DNA of 64,000 nt from Gerris lacustris (Eukaryota > Arthropoda > Insecta > Hemiptera > Gerridae). Position numbers and translations under genes: made by a program. The notes under the pieces are model-generated. The model was given only the letters and a program-made list of their open reading frames with translations, was not told the origin of the DNA and searched no databases. Position 1 is the stretch's first letter. Every line of letters starts with the position of its first letter. Positions 34,101 to 44,031 of this stretch are shown piece after piece. The stretch lies in NCBI GenBank assembly GCA_951217055.1, contig OX578286.1, forward strand, positions 1,619,508 to 1,683,507, read 5' to 3'.

Positions 34101-36837
34101 GCTTGTTTTCAATGAAACGTTCATATAGATCGAGTAAATTAAGCTTATCAGGTAATTCAGGTTTATCATCAAGACTACTATGTTCATAAGGTTCAAATTT
34201 ATAGAATTTTATAAAATCTTCATAAAATTCTTGTTGAAAAGCTTCAGCAAGCATTCTTATCTGTAACGGCACACCTGTGAATTCTCTTTCTTTGTCGGAG
34301 ACAGACTTAGAGAATTGCGCGATGAGCTCTTTAGCATATTTTTTAGCTCGTTTCTGGATTATTTCCTTAATATCATCTAAATTCTTTTTATTATCATCTA
34401 AATTCTTTTTATTATCATCTAAATTAGAGGAAGTAACAACTTTCTCTACTATATCCTTAACATTTTCAGAAATTGTATGTTGTTTACCTTGCTGCTTATC
34501 TATAAGATTCGTTATCTTCTCAACTGTTTTGTTTATTTCAGCAGGATTAAGCCCCGAAGTTAAACTTTTGATTTGACTTAGAATATCTTCATCCTTCAGT
34601 TCAACAATTTCTAATTCAATAATTTGAGAGACTTTTTCAGCCAGTCTTAGCGATATTACATCTTCATCTGCACTTCCTATCATATTAGTTAATTCTTTAA
34701 TAACATCATAAATAAAGCTTGTCTTCCAAAATTTCTCTAAGAACTCTTTCTGGTTTTCTCCAGTTAAAGGTTCTAGAGTATACGAAAAAACACTTAATGC
34801 ATCTTCTAGATCGTATTGTGCAAAGGGTCGAGTAGTGATCCACATTTGTTTTACCTCATCCTTTAAAAAATTAATTAGTTTTATTACCTGATCTTTATAA
34901 TCAGGATCAGAAGCAATCTCATCAAATCCATCGAATAACAAAAAAGAACTTTCTAAATTACTAAAATCTTTTATTTCTGTAATTTCCCTTAAAAATTTAT
35001 TAATTCCATTTTTGTTTTCAAAATCTGCTTTAGATAACTTATCTGAATGGTCAATTAAGTTAACTCTAATAACTTTGTCACTAATCCTAGACTTTTGTTG
35101 CTCTACTGCTAAATGACTGAGTAATGTAGACTTACCCATACCTGGCCCTGCAGAGATAATAACTAATTTATCTTTTATATCACTAATTTTCTCAACTGTC
35201 CTGCTTATTACTATTTTATCATCTACATATTTCCTTAATCCAGACAGAGACCCTTGTGAATGTTGCCATATAAATTTGTTATCTTGTTCTTTCAGGCAAT
35301 GAATATTATGACCTTTGAATTTCTTACTCAATGTTTCGAAGTCTGTACGCTTATTAGAAATTAGTACTATATCTTGAGTGCTTTGAAGTTTTAATTTATC
35401 AACGTGACCGCTGCTAGTAACAAAAAACTTGGAAGTTTCATTCTTGAAATCTTTTTTAATTTGTGTACTACGCCCAAGAATCCTAGGTATGTAATAGTAT
35501 TTAGTAACAAGTAATTCAGATGTAGACCCTTCTGTTTGAGTCTTCTGTGTCAGTAATATATCAAGTTTTTGGTCCATTCGAGTTACAACTTCCTGTGTCC
35601 CACTGTGTCCATCTCTATTTTCTTTTCTTCCTTCTTCAACAGCTTTTGCTATTTCTTGACGTTCCTGTTTAGCATCTTCGAAGTATTGTTGAAACTTACT
35701 CATATATTCATCTACATTGAAGCAATTTAGAATAGCTTTTATATCTTCTAATATCTCACGATGTTCTTCACTTACATTGTTTTGTTCTTTTAAAATATCA
35801 TTCATGTAGTTTTGAAACTCTTTTAGATGTTCTTTTATTCTTTTTTCCATTAAATCTTTGTCATTTGAATTAATGTTTTCAAATATTTTTTTGACATTTT
35901 GTTCTATTTCTTGCTCGCCTAACATATACTGGTAGTCAGTAAAATGCTCACTTTCACAAAGATCAGGAACCTTGTTGTAATGGTTTTCCAAGTTCGTCCC
36001 CTTCTCTGATTTAAGAGGACGACGGTAACCATATTTGTTTACCTCACTTTTATTATCTTTCTTTTCATAATAACGAACCTCTTTACTTGTATTATCTAAA
36101 TCTATTAACAATCCTACTTTTGTATACAAACTCGCTGTTGACCACTCTTGTTTAACTGATTCATGTTCATAGATTACTTTAAACCCAGTCCTAATCTTAA
36201 GCTTACTTATGTCTTTAATCGTAGTAGATACTTCACAAAATGGATCTTTCTTAGATTCACCCAATATTACACCTTTGGTTAAACATGCATCTTTGTTATC
36301 TATATAATAGTTCATCGCTCTGTTTGTGGCATCTCTTGCCAACAATTGCATCGCTTGGTTTGGCCCCAGATCTGTAGTAAGTCTCATAAATTGCATTTCA
36401 AAACTTTGAAACACATCAACTCCAACTTCTACCAATGATCGTCTAAACTCAGTCTTATCTTCTAGAAAACATTTTATCAGACTCTCTAGATTAGCTGCTT
36501 TCTTTCTGTAACGTTCACTACCGATATCACTAAATATTCCTTCTAACCCTTCCCCTACCAATTCTCCTAACGGTTTTCCTACATAAGGAATAAACTTTAC
36601 TAATCCACCTGCACTTTTTCCCACTGTCTTTGAAGAGATTTTTGCAATTTTTCCTACCTTATCTGATTTTCCTTCTAAAATCAGATGAATAGATATTAAT
36701 TTAGCCTCGAATTCTTCAACAAAATACTTAACAAACACTTCTAGTCTATCATTTACTTTGGTATAATAATTAGTACTTAGTTGCCTTTCACTTTCATGAT
36801 AGCTACAGCTCGGCTGAGGGTCAGATTTGTCACCCAT
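31132..36837 (-). CDS. NACHT-ankyrin NLR-like protein
   Basis: A single intronless frame of 1901 codons. Start context AAAAATGG is good, and a CTTCAG just upstream could be a 5'-UTR splice acceptor. In order: residues 1-60 polar; 62-106 glycine-rich and hydrophobic (GKSAGGLVKFIPYVGKPL, GELVGEGLEGIF), a possible membrane-active glycine-zipper segment; 310-405 coiled coil; about 550-720 NACHT NTPase with Walker A GPGMGKST (Lys569) and Walker B LLFDGFDE (Asp636, Asp639); winged-helix-type motif FIHRTFAEYFAADFF near 997-1011; about 20 ankyrin repeats from 1063 to 1800; an unrecognised tail of about 100 residues. Eight central ankyrin repeats are near-identical with a 37-residue (111-bp) period. 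A 7-residue KKNLDDN tandem lies around residue 810. NACHT proteins oligomerise on ATP binding and commonly act as intracellular sensors, so an immune role is inference. The intronless form allows retroposition or horizontal acquisition. Base composition is like its surroundings. Confidence 0.92.
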   Translation of the reverse strand: MGDKSDPQPSCSYHESERQLSTNYYTKVNDRLEVFVKYFVEEFEAKLISIHLILEGKSDKVGKIAKISSKTVGKSAGGLVKFIPYVGKPLGELVGEGLEGIFSDIGSERYRKKAANLESLIKCFLEDKTEFRRSLVEVGVDVFQSFEMQFMRLTTDLGPNQAMQLLARDATNRAMNYYIDNKDACLTKGVILGESKKDPFCEVSTTIKDISKLKIRTGFKVIYEHESVKQEWSTASLYTKVGLLIDLDNTSKEVRYYEKKDNKSEVNKYGYRRPLKSEKGTNLENHYNKVPDLCESEHFTDYQYMLGEQEIEQNVKKIFENINSNDKDLMEKRIKEHLKEFQNYMNDILKEQNNVSEEHREILEDIKAILNCFNVDEYMSKFQQYFEDAKQERQEIAKAVEEGRKENRDGHSGTQEVVTRMDQKLDILLTQKTQTEGSTSELLVTKYYYIPRILGRSTQIKKDFKNETSKFFVTSSGHVDKLKLQSTQDIVLISNKRTDFETLSKKFKGHNIHCLKEQDNKFIWQHSQGSLSGLRKYVDDKIVISRTVEKISDIKDKLVIISAGPGMGKSTLLSHLAVEQQKSRISDKVIRVNLIDHSDKLSKADFENKNGINKFLREITEIKDFSNLESSFLLFDGFDEIASDPDYKDQVIKLINFLKDEVKQMWITTRPFAQYDLEDALSVFSYTLEPLTGENQKEFLEKFWKTSFIYDVIKELTNMIGSADEDVISLRLAEKVSQIIELEIVELKDEDILSQIKSLTSGLNPAEINKTVEKITNLIDKQQGKQHTISENVKDIVEKVVTSSNLDDNKKNLDDNKKNLDDIKEIIQKRAKKYAKELIAQFSKSVSDKEREFTGVPLQIRMLAEAFQQEFYEDFIKFYKFEPYEHSSLDDKPELPDKLNLLDLYERFIENKRKINFEEKVKMDLTKPMAKKIYEDSEIAFVENHRLLALNLIFSNEDWTFFFEEKDKNKIKKLSENIGQGEENTGIVYQIINGEPRFIHRTFAEYFAADFFVNNILNKSEDNTKYEQVHSFLHENIFEKGNEVIRDFFDRMLAKDKDQNQIELHTAVLNNDKDKVYKLLSDSQKAKNIINSLDKGNRTALHLAAAYGYIDIVKALLEYDTSISMRDKIFGWSPLRYADKGHYWGVAELLLEKGASWEDMFEAKRNVNYFEKSLLHIAAEEGYIYFAEVLVDKLNAYLYGPYESNMNPLHVAAKYGNLNIVKFLINKDKDTASSKDNYKKRTPLDIAVNEGHLEVVRCIGEELGLNKKVLNAYILNTVASKSKYYEDVAALLKEGVDVNFKVGGSSPIHRAAKTGSLELVKLLVENGADIISADEDSVTPLYIAASKGHYDIVKYLVQELKGIKADINPAGNHGYTPLHCAAERGHCDIVKYLVQELESIKADINAADNYGYTPLHSAAVRGHCDIVKYLVQELESIKADINPADNDGYTPLHSVAGGGHCDIVKYLVQELKSIKADTNPADNYGITPLHSAAGVGHYDIVKYLVQELKGIKADINPAGNYGYTPLHSVAGGGHCDIVKYLVQELESIKADINPADNDGITPLHSAAGGGHCDIVKYLVQELKKADINPADINGYTPLHTAAQNGHCDIVKYLVQELKSVKADINPADNDGVTPLYFAVKYGYLRMVKYLIEQIGETICYNNYRLGTTLLHEAAFHGHYDIVEYLVEEKANINEIDEWGRTVVFCAACSNNYKVLNFLLNRNAIIDSDDGVSELGLTVLHIAAMRGELKIVQDLVEKNRKDVNAGNGLSPLHLAAFFGYSEVINYLIDKGANVDAEVHFPSIVKVLKEHLFLKGIFRDDTIFNNNINKLLALFDDDPNDFVGFTPSFIYQLLKYTHKETLALLEQGQGCLPGLDQNKIALISPLLQTIEYEYVHKFIEGDW

Positions 36838-36946
36838 TTTTCCTAATCTGAAGATGCAGAGCGCTTAAACCAGTTCCAATATGATGCTGTAAATCTTCCG
36901 CTTGGTTTTGATGGGAAGACGCCTTAACTTTTCGTAGATGCTGTCC

Positions 36947-37128
36947 GTCCTCCAGTGGCTATGTCCAAAACGCTGCAAGTCCTCCAGTGGCTTTGTCCAA
37001 AATGCTGCAAGTCCTCCAGTGGCTTTGTCCAAAACGCTGCAAGTCCTCCAGTGGCTTTGTCCAAAACGCTGCAAGTACTCCAGTGGCTTTGTCCAAAACG
37101 CTGCAGGTCCTCCAGTGCCTTAAAAAAT
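36947..37128. repeat. 32-bp minisatellite, about 5.7 copies
   Basis: Unit gtcctccagtggctttgtcc plus aaaacgctgcaa, starting at 36947, 36979, 37011 and so on. It lies about 110 bp upstream of the NACHT-ankyrin start codon and produces spurious ORFs on both strands. Confidence 0.95.
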
Positions 37129-37149
37129 CTTCTGCCTATTTTACATAAA

Positions 37150-37825
37150 AACACATTATATTAGATTTTTTATATGCTAGTAGATTTTATAGATAGTAGT
37201 AGAGATGCAAAATATATGGAAATTTTTGTGCTTTGGTATTAGTTGAGCTGCTTCATTCTGTGTTTAATTTTCGTTTTAGCAATAAATTACTTCAGTTTTA
37301 TTTTTATTCTCAAATGAATTAGTGTTAATCTAACAATGTGTTTCACTAATTAATAACTTGAATAATGGTACTACTATTAATAAGCATCAAGTTATCTTGG
37401 AATCAGTCGGTGCTAATTTGACCAACTGGTTTGACTCACACATTATCAACTGTTTGCCTCTCCTATGTGATATAATATAGTTATCTATCATCATTTTGAA
37501 AAGTGGGGGAAGGGGACTGCAAGGTCGATCAGAAAATTTCTCGATATAATACAATTTTTTTTTTGCTGAATCAGCAAAATGGGTTAATGGCTTTAGTTTA
37601 AAAAAATGTATGATTTAGCTTACAACTACATGCGTAAAGGACTGAATTTTTTTACTAAGTTTCACTCTCTAGCTTAAGAACTTAAAGTGTGTGTGCCGTG
37701 ACAGACAGACAGACAGACATGCAGCTACAAACCACTCAAATCTTCTTAAAAACACGCAACACGGACAATTCCGTTAAATCTCAGTTTCGGGTTTTTTGGG
37801 GTGAAAACAATACTTTCCCTTTAGG
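37150..37825. other. Upstream region of NACHT-ankyrin gene
   Basis: AT-rich, with no exon recognised. The gacagacagacagacagaca tract at 37701-37720 and following sequence look like the 3' tail of a retroposon family also seen at 1.8, 25.8 and 40.8 kb. Confidence 0.4.
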
Positions 37826-38379
37826 CTAGCCGCACACTGGGCAACTTTAAATCTCGGTGACTAAATAATAAAGTTGCCCGCTCCTCCTCCAAGCGCACAC
37901 GGGCGTCTAAATAGTTGATCAGTTTCAAAATGGATTTTATCGAAACAGCATGTGTTTGTTCCCTCTCGTTTTAAGGAGGAAAAAATACAGAAAATATTGG
38001 ACCCATGCTCTAATTAGCAGAAGACTGATTGAAGGACAATTTCATAATTTGTTTGACAGTATAAAAAAATCCCGTCAAGTACTTGCCAGCAAGTTACTAA
38101 AAGGGTTCTTCGCCCATAAAACTTCATAAATAGAACATTATTTAACAGGGTGTCCAGCAATATTAAAATGTAAAATTCAAGCATATTTAAAGGTTTTCAA
38201 GGCTAAATTTTATAAAATTCAAGGCTGGGTTTATTAACATTTGTTATTAAAATAGTGATTCATTCCCAATTTCTTAGAATTATAGAAAAAAATAAGAGAA
38301 AAATAGTATGAGTTCAGCAAAATAATATAAATTACTTTTATAATAGAAGAGATTTTATTTTTTGGACTTATAGTCTATT

Positions 38380-38600
38380 TTTTTTTTTTTTTTTTTTTTT
38401 TTTTCGGTTGTAGTTTTAGTCCCGTTCAACAGCTCATTAGGTCATTACAGGACGGGGGTTATCCGGCCACTTTACTCATCTAATCGATGAGATCATCAGT
38501 GTGAAACATGTCTCACCCCGCTGGGATTCGAACTCATAGCTTGGGTTTAGACCTTGGTTTCAGAGTCGAGTGTGCTAACCCCTCGGCTACACCGGCCCCC
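38380..38600 (-). mobile_element. tRNA-derived SINE with 12-bp TSD
   Basis: A perfect 12-bp duplication TTATAGTCTATT (38368-38379, 38601-38612) encloses a 221-bp element in minus orientation. The tRNA-like head at the right reads GGCCGGTGTAGCCGAGGGGT with an intact A box, and gagttcgaatccc is the B box. The 3' end is the plus-strand T run 38378-38404. The exact duplication indicates a young insertion. Confidence 0.93.
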
Positions 38601-38621
38601 TTATAGTCTATTATAGTTTTT

Positions 38622-38812
38622 TATAGAATATTGTAGTCGGCTGAAGGGTTTATTTGGAATGAAAGTCCTTGGACTATATATTTTTAATTCATCAAAGCTT
38701 TCACCATGGGAACCTGAGCTTCTTCAGTGATCACTAAGCTCTGATGAAATAAAAATAAATATCACTCGAAGGACTTTCATTCCAAATAAACCCTCCAGCC
38801 TACTATAATATT
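38622..38812. repeat. Palindromic MITE
   Basis: Arms gaagggtttatttggaatga and the complement of aaggactttcattccaaata pair for about 45 bp around a 90-bp centre. Ends atagaatattgtag / ctactataatat. Confidence 0.7.
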
Positions 38813-39471
38813 ATTAATAGTATTAATTCAACCTAATTACAGCAGTAGTACCCCAGAGAAGTGAAATACAACATACAGTAGCGCATCGATTATCCGAACT
38901 AATGTTGTTTAGGGTGGTTCAGATAATAAAAAATTCAAAATGTATTGGTACTTCTAGACAACCTAGGGTCTTTAAAATTCCCGATTTTTTAAAAATTCAA
39001 GCATATTTTAAGTTTTTCTGTTATTTTTTCAAAATTCAAGCATATTTCAAGGTTTTTTCATCCTATAAATTCAAGCATAATTCCAGGAGTTCAAGGAATT
39101 CAAGGCTGCTGGACACCCTGTTTAATATAAAATAAAAAATTGTAAACTAAAATATATAAAAAATTGCAATTTTAAGAAACAAGGTGTGCATATATATTAT
39201 CCTTTAGTTTAGTATCTTAGGTATGCAGTTATTTGGTTCTTTTAAGAGGTAAAATGGCCGCCATTTTGGAAAAGCGATATACATTTGTGAACAAATTTTC
39301 AATACTTTTAAAATGATGCTCAACTTCAAATTTTCGAAAAATTAAATTTTTATGTCTGCACAGTTACGGCCCACTAAAATTTCTAAAATTTGACTTTTTT
39401 TTATATCAAATTGCGTAAATATCATTGAACCACAGAGAAGTATATTTATGTAGTTTTACTTATTTTTAGGA

Positions 39472-39788
39472 GTAAAGTGGAAATGGGCGGGACATGTGCA
39501 TAGAATGAGCACAGACAGATGGGCCAGATTATCCACGGAATGGACTCTGTATGGGAATAAAAGGAACAAAGGAAGACTGGCAAGAAGATGGGCAGATGAG
39601 ATATGGGAAAGGTAAGGGAAGGTATGGCACAGCACAGCTACAAATAGGCTAAGCTGGAAGAAGGTAGGTAATCTGCAAGTTCGGTAGCAACACAACAGTT
39701 ATAAGATGGTCTACACACCTATACCCCTATTAGGGAGGCTTTTGCTTCATCTAAATGAAGTGTCGATAAACCTATTATTATTCATTAT
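39472..39788 (+). mobile_element. RTE/CR1-like LINE 3' fragment, 18-bp TSD
   Basis: An exact 18-bp duplication TTTTACTTATTTTTAGGA (39454-39471, 39789-39806) brackets a 317-bp 5'-truncated insert. The plus strand encodes the conserved LINE tail KWKWAGHVHRMSTDRWARL followed by KGRLARRWADEIWE, then a stop and a short 3' UTR ending ctattattattcatta. It is inactive. Confidence 0.92.
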
Positions 39789-39929
39789 TTTTACTTATTT
39801 TTAGGACCGGTCCTAATGTGGTGCGTAGTGCGGATATTTTTTTAGATAAAATGGCCGTCATTTTGGAAACGCGATGCATATTTGTACACCAAATTTCATA
39901 TCTCTAGCTTTTGATGGTCGGGCAATATA

Positions 39930-40010
39930 ATCCAAGATGTGACGGACGGACGAACTACCAAAAGCATAAGGGTTTTTAGGATGACCTCGAAACCCTAAAA
40001 ATATCTAAAA
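39930..40010 (+). repeat. Retroposon 3' tail with terminal hairpin
   Basis: gacggacggacgaact is followed by the hairpin ataagggttt...aaaccctaaaaa. The same arrangement is at 1771-1850 and 25778-25852 and, in reverse, near 55295-55320. Confidence 0.65.
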
Positions 40011-40914
40011 ATAAATGAAATAATAATTATATTTTAGCATGTGCTAGGAAAGTTTTGAGAATCTTTTGATGCTGGAAGGGCCTCGTATTTCATATCAGGG
40101 TACAAATTTACGAATGACAGTATGACCAGAGGAAAGATTAGCAGTAACTACGTGAAGAAATAGTCGACTGAGCTTTGAGAGAGCAACTTTTAATTGCCCG
40201 TGTGCGGGGACACGTCTAAACCTGTATCTTTCATTCCGCGGGCAACAGTTGACTCACCCAACGAATAGGACAGGTTGGAATTTTTAAATCGCCGCAACTA
40301 TTTAGTCGCTCGTGTGCGGGCCTCCATAAGATATCACGTGTTCTATTTTCGGTGATTAAAAGTTGCTTGGGAAAGATCGCCAATGTGCGGTAAGGAAAAG
40401 TAAAAACTAGAAAGAACAGATTCTAACAAGTCAAGCTGGTGTGTGTATTGTAAGAAGTAATAAAAGAATAAATCGGTCCCAGATCCCAGAAAGCATGAAT
40501 AATGAATATATTGTTATCTATACAAGACAGATATATGAGTGTTGATCTGCTAGCTGAGATTATGAACCCACCTTTAGCAGGGTTCCTATAGAACAGGAAA
40601 AATATGTTTGTCTCATCAAATAGAAATTCGAATTTTACATTTGAACCTCTCGTGTGCACGAACGTTGCACGTGAACTCTTGGACAGATCACGCTATCCAA
40701 CGAACTTAGCCTGAGCATTAGAGAAAGAAACACGAATACCAAATTTCAACCAAATGGTTCAACTTTTACTCAAGTTATCGTCGGACACGTAAACCCTACA
40801 CACAGACAGACAGACAAGATGCACATTTTGTTAAATGTAAGAGGCTTGCTTACTCTCGTAATTTAATTAATATATTTGCATACTCTACGCTAGTCTTAAG
40901 TGCTATGTAAAATA

Positions 40915-41710
40915 CAGTAGAGTCTCGTTTATCCGGACCCTGCTAGTCCGGACATCCGTATAATCCGGACTGGCCAAAAACTATGAACAAATTGGAACCA
41001 GGGCCTGTTAAGATTTATTAATTGTTAAGATAATTGGAGTTTCTGCTTTTATTGTCTATTAAAATGTATAAAATTGTTCCTAGTATAGTTTATAGGTGTA
41101 TATTCAAACAGTCTAACACGAGGAATACCCGGTATTTTGTTAAAAATTAACAGATTTAAGAATAAGTAAGAACATTTATAAATCTGTTTCGGTTCCATAG
41201 AAATGTAGGGCGGAAGATATATAGGAAGTGTATTCCAGGAAGTACAATTATATGTGACTGAGATGGGGAAGGGTTTTAAGAAACATGTAGCGGCGGCTCA
41301 ACCCAGTTCCGTGAAATTTAGCCAAGCCAACAATGTCTAATGTATCAACTTTTTGTGAAATGATAATGGTCCTCGAATTTCATATCGGAACTCAGCCTGT
41401 TTCTTAGGAAGTCCCTTCTATACCTGCCACCTGCGTAATAGATTGTCATTTTATTCTAATTCATTTGATATTTGACATGACTGGTGACAGAACAGCTCTT
41501 AACTTAAATAGTGGACCTACGTTGTTTACACCTAAGCATGTTTTGGAGACTAATACAAGTAATTTTTACAATGAAAACCTCGATTGTAATAGTTTTACTC
41601 TACAAAAGCTTGTTCTACAGACACATTAAAACCGATTCCGTTTAATCTGGACTTTCTGTAATCCGGACTGGGTTCGGTCCCGTTAAACCCGGATTAGCGA
41701 GACTCTACTG
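40915..41710. mobile_element. pogo/Tigger-like MITE, TA-flanked
   Basis: CAGTAGAGTCTCG and CGAGACTCTACTG with TA on both sides (40913-40914, 41711-41712). Subterminal gtccggac and aatccggact repeats are on both sides. No transposase. Confidence 0.88.
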
Positions 41711-42255
41711 TACACATAAAAGAAACTACAATTAAGAGAGAGACAATACAAAGAATTCTTTAAAAATATTAATAATTAAAATAGAATAAATTCTGAGCAA
41801 AGAACTTGTGTAAAAGCTTGGAAATATTACGTAAAATGTATAAAATACGCCCGCAGCAGTTCTGAGATAATGATTGGTTAACTGAGAAGGCTATTTTGAC
41901 TTTATGAAATAAAATTGAAGTACCGCGTAATTTAAATTGGAATAAAGAAGCAGAAGCAGAACTGCACTGTTTCTGTGACGCTACTGAGACTGCTTATGCA
42001 GCAGTAATTTATCTGAGAATAATAGGATCTAGGTGAGTTGTACTGCTATTCAGTAAAGCAACGGTGCGGTGCTGGTGGTGGCTCCAGCCAAAGCTTCTAT
42101 TGGAAGTCGTATTCTAACTTCAATACGAAAAGAAATCGGGTTAGATCTTCCACTGTTTATTGAAAGATGAGTATTGGAGATTAGATCTAACAAAGATATA
42201 CAAATAAGATTTGTACCAGGGGAACAAATTATTTCAGCTGACATAGCCTCTAGAG

Positions 42256-44000
42256 CAGTGGTTCTCAACCTTTTTTGAACGCGGACCGGTAAAAAAACTT
42301 AGATTCATTCTGCGGACCGGTTGACAAAAATCAGCGGGAATTTCTTCTTTTCCATTAACACTTAATTTACATGCATTAACTTCATTGAAGTTTTTTTATG
42401 AGTTGGTTACCCATAGGTTTATATTTCTGGGGTCTTCATTCTCTGGATACTATTGGTAAAAGCTGAAGGTGAATTTAAACGAGTTCTTACAAATTCTAAA
42501 TTAATATTATTAATAAAATATTACCGGACCTAAACCGAAACATTTTAAATTGATACTTGATAGCACTTTGCTCCCATAGCATAACATTTTTATATAACGT
42601 ATCCATTTTATTCCAGAGGCATAGAGTGAATATATGTTTTATATTCCCTTGAAGAGTTAAAATAATTTAAAATGGTAAATATGTCAGCTAAATAAGCTAA
42701 CTTAGCTCTTCATTCTTTATCAGCCAACTTCTCTGCAAAGGATAATTTTGATCTCTGAGGAACATAATTATTTCCTCTCTGAGTAAAATAATCGACTTTT
42801 TTTATTTTTGAAAATAAAATTAAGATAATTTTCCAAAATACTACTGTAAACACGGAACAATCCAATGGTTTTTATTACAAAAACAATCAAATCACTTCGC
42901 GAGTCAGACGAAATTGTCTTACTAAATGAATGAACACTGAGGAAATATTACTGTGCAATTACACTCATGACGATATTAATACAGCAAATAATATCCGCAT
43001 CAGATGAAATCAAACGGGGTACTGACTCTTTTTGTTGAAACTTTTTACTTTCTCATATAAAGAGAAAGTATTGTGATGGCGCAAAAATTCGATATTGAGA
43101 TTTTGATGGATTTACACGTTTTGAGGTCCCCTGAGTCCAAAAAAGTGGTTTTTAAAAAATGTCTGTCTGTCTGTCGTCTGTGCAGACGCCTGGAGCCTAA
43201 ACTACTGGGCCGATTTTGACGAAATTTGGCATACATGTTCAGAAAAATCATACCCCGAGGCGAAATCGAGAAATGAATTTTAGCTCTAATTTTGGGGGCG
43301 CTACCCCCCAAAAACTCTGAAAAAAAATTATTTCTCGAAAACCGTTCCGACGATTTTGATTATAAAATTCTAAAATGTAGTCCATTTGAATACGAATCCA
43401 ACGATATAAGCCGTTTTCCCGGGAAAAATCTAGTTCCTGAGAAATTAGCTTAAAACGCGGATGGAGAGAGCCCGGGTTCGATTCCCCGCCCAGGAGAAGT
43501 TATTTTTATGATACATTTTGATGAAATGTTCAATAATATTTAAATGTGCATTTGAAAACTAATAAATGGAAACACTGGGCTAAGTAATAATGAACTCATA
43601 TATGAGAAAGTTTGTCTGAGTTGTCTCGGACCGATTTTTTTTTTTTAAACTCATAATAATTGAGTAAATATGGAATAAGAAGAAATTCTAAGTAAATTTG
43701 TAGTTATATCCTTGTTGTTTAATTCCATTCACTCAATGTATAATAATTCCAATATTTATATAACCTTGTGTTATAAGAATTCATATTTCTTGATCATTTG
43801 TAATAAGAAACAATATTGAACTCTTGTAAAATGAAGGAAGTTTTTCAGTTTAACAGTTTCATAATAATGCTATTCTATTTATTTATTTTTATTTTGTTCT
43901 ATTTTTTAAGTTTAATAATTTATTATTATTTTCTCTAACAGCCTAAATGTTTCCGCGGACCGGATAAAATTTGCCACGGACCGGCGGTTGAGAAACACTG
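42256..44000. mobile_element. hAT element inside the BEL/Pao remnant
   Basis: Ends CAGTGGTTCTCAACC and GGTTGAGAAACACTG with a perfect 8-bp duplication CTCTAGAG (42248-42255, 44001-44008). Subterminal gcggaccgg motifs are present on both sides. It contains dispersed repeat Q at about 43039-43640. No transposase ORF is evident. Confidence 0.93.
43039..43640 (+). repeat. Dispersed repeat Q, fuller copy
   Basis: Starts with actttctcatataaagagaa (a near-palindrome), runs through gtctgtctgtc and a ggttcgattcc box, and ends gtctgagttgtct then a T run, suggesting retroposition. The right half equals 1-330. A start fragment is also at 59835-59880. Confidence 0.7.
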
Positions 44001-44031
44001 CTCTAGAGGATGTAATACTAATAAACTTATA

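Larger units (their letters stand above)
38146..39120. mobile_element. TIR element, ends CAGGGTGTCCAGC, TTTAA duplication
   Basis: Ends CAGGGTGTCCAGC and GCTGGACACCCTG are flanked by TTTAA on both sides (38141-38145, 39121-39125). Subterminal aaattcaagcatattt motifs recur several times near both ends. Its interior has been hit by a SINE, a palindromic MITE and a pogo-type end (cagtagcgcatcgattatcc at 38877). Confidence 0.8.
37830..40390. mobile_element. Outer element of a transposon nest
   Basis: Imperfect inverted ends ccgcacactgggcaacttt and the complement of aaaagttgcttgggaaag...caatgtgcgg, with further subterminal gcccgtgtgcgg/cgctcgtgtgcggg repeats. It encloses the element at 38146-39120 and a LINE at 39472-39788. 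No target duplication could be assigned, so these bounds are tentative. Confidence 0.45.

Noticed and set aside
34277..34576. 99-residue plus-strand ORF
   Set aside because: Antisense shadow of the NACHT-ankyrin coding region.
31132..36837. Bacterial contaminant or endosymbiont contig
   Set aside because: The flanks on both sides are eukaryotic repeats and a duplicated 3' flank. Horizontal origin of the gene remains possible but is not shown.
36947..37128. CRISPR-like array
   Set aside because: Units are contiguous with no unique spacers, in a eukaryotic setting.
36865..37164. Four overlapping ORFs with repeated Trp/Ala/Phe units
   Set aside because: All are translations of the 32-bp minisatellite in different frames.
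43045..43311. 88-residue minus-strand ORF
   Set aside because: Lies in dispersed repeat Q, which is nested in a hAT element; no family resemblance.
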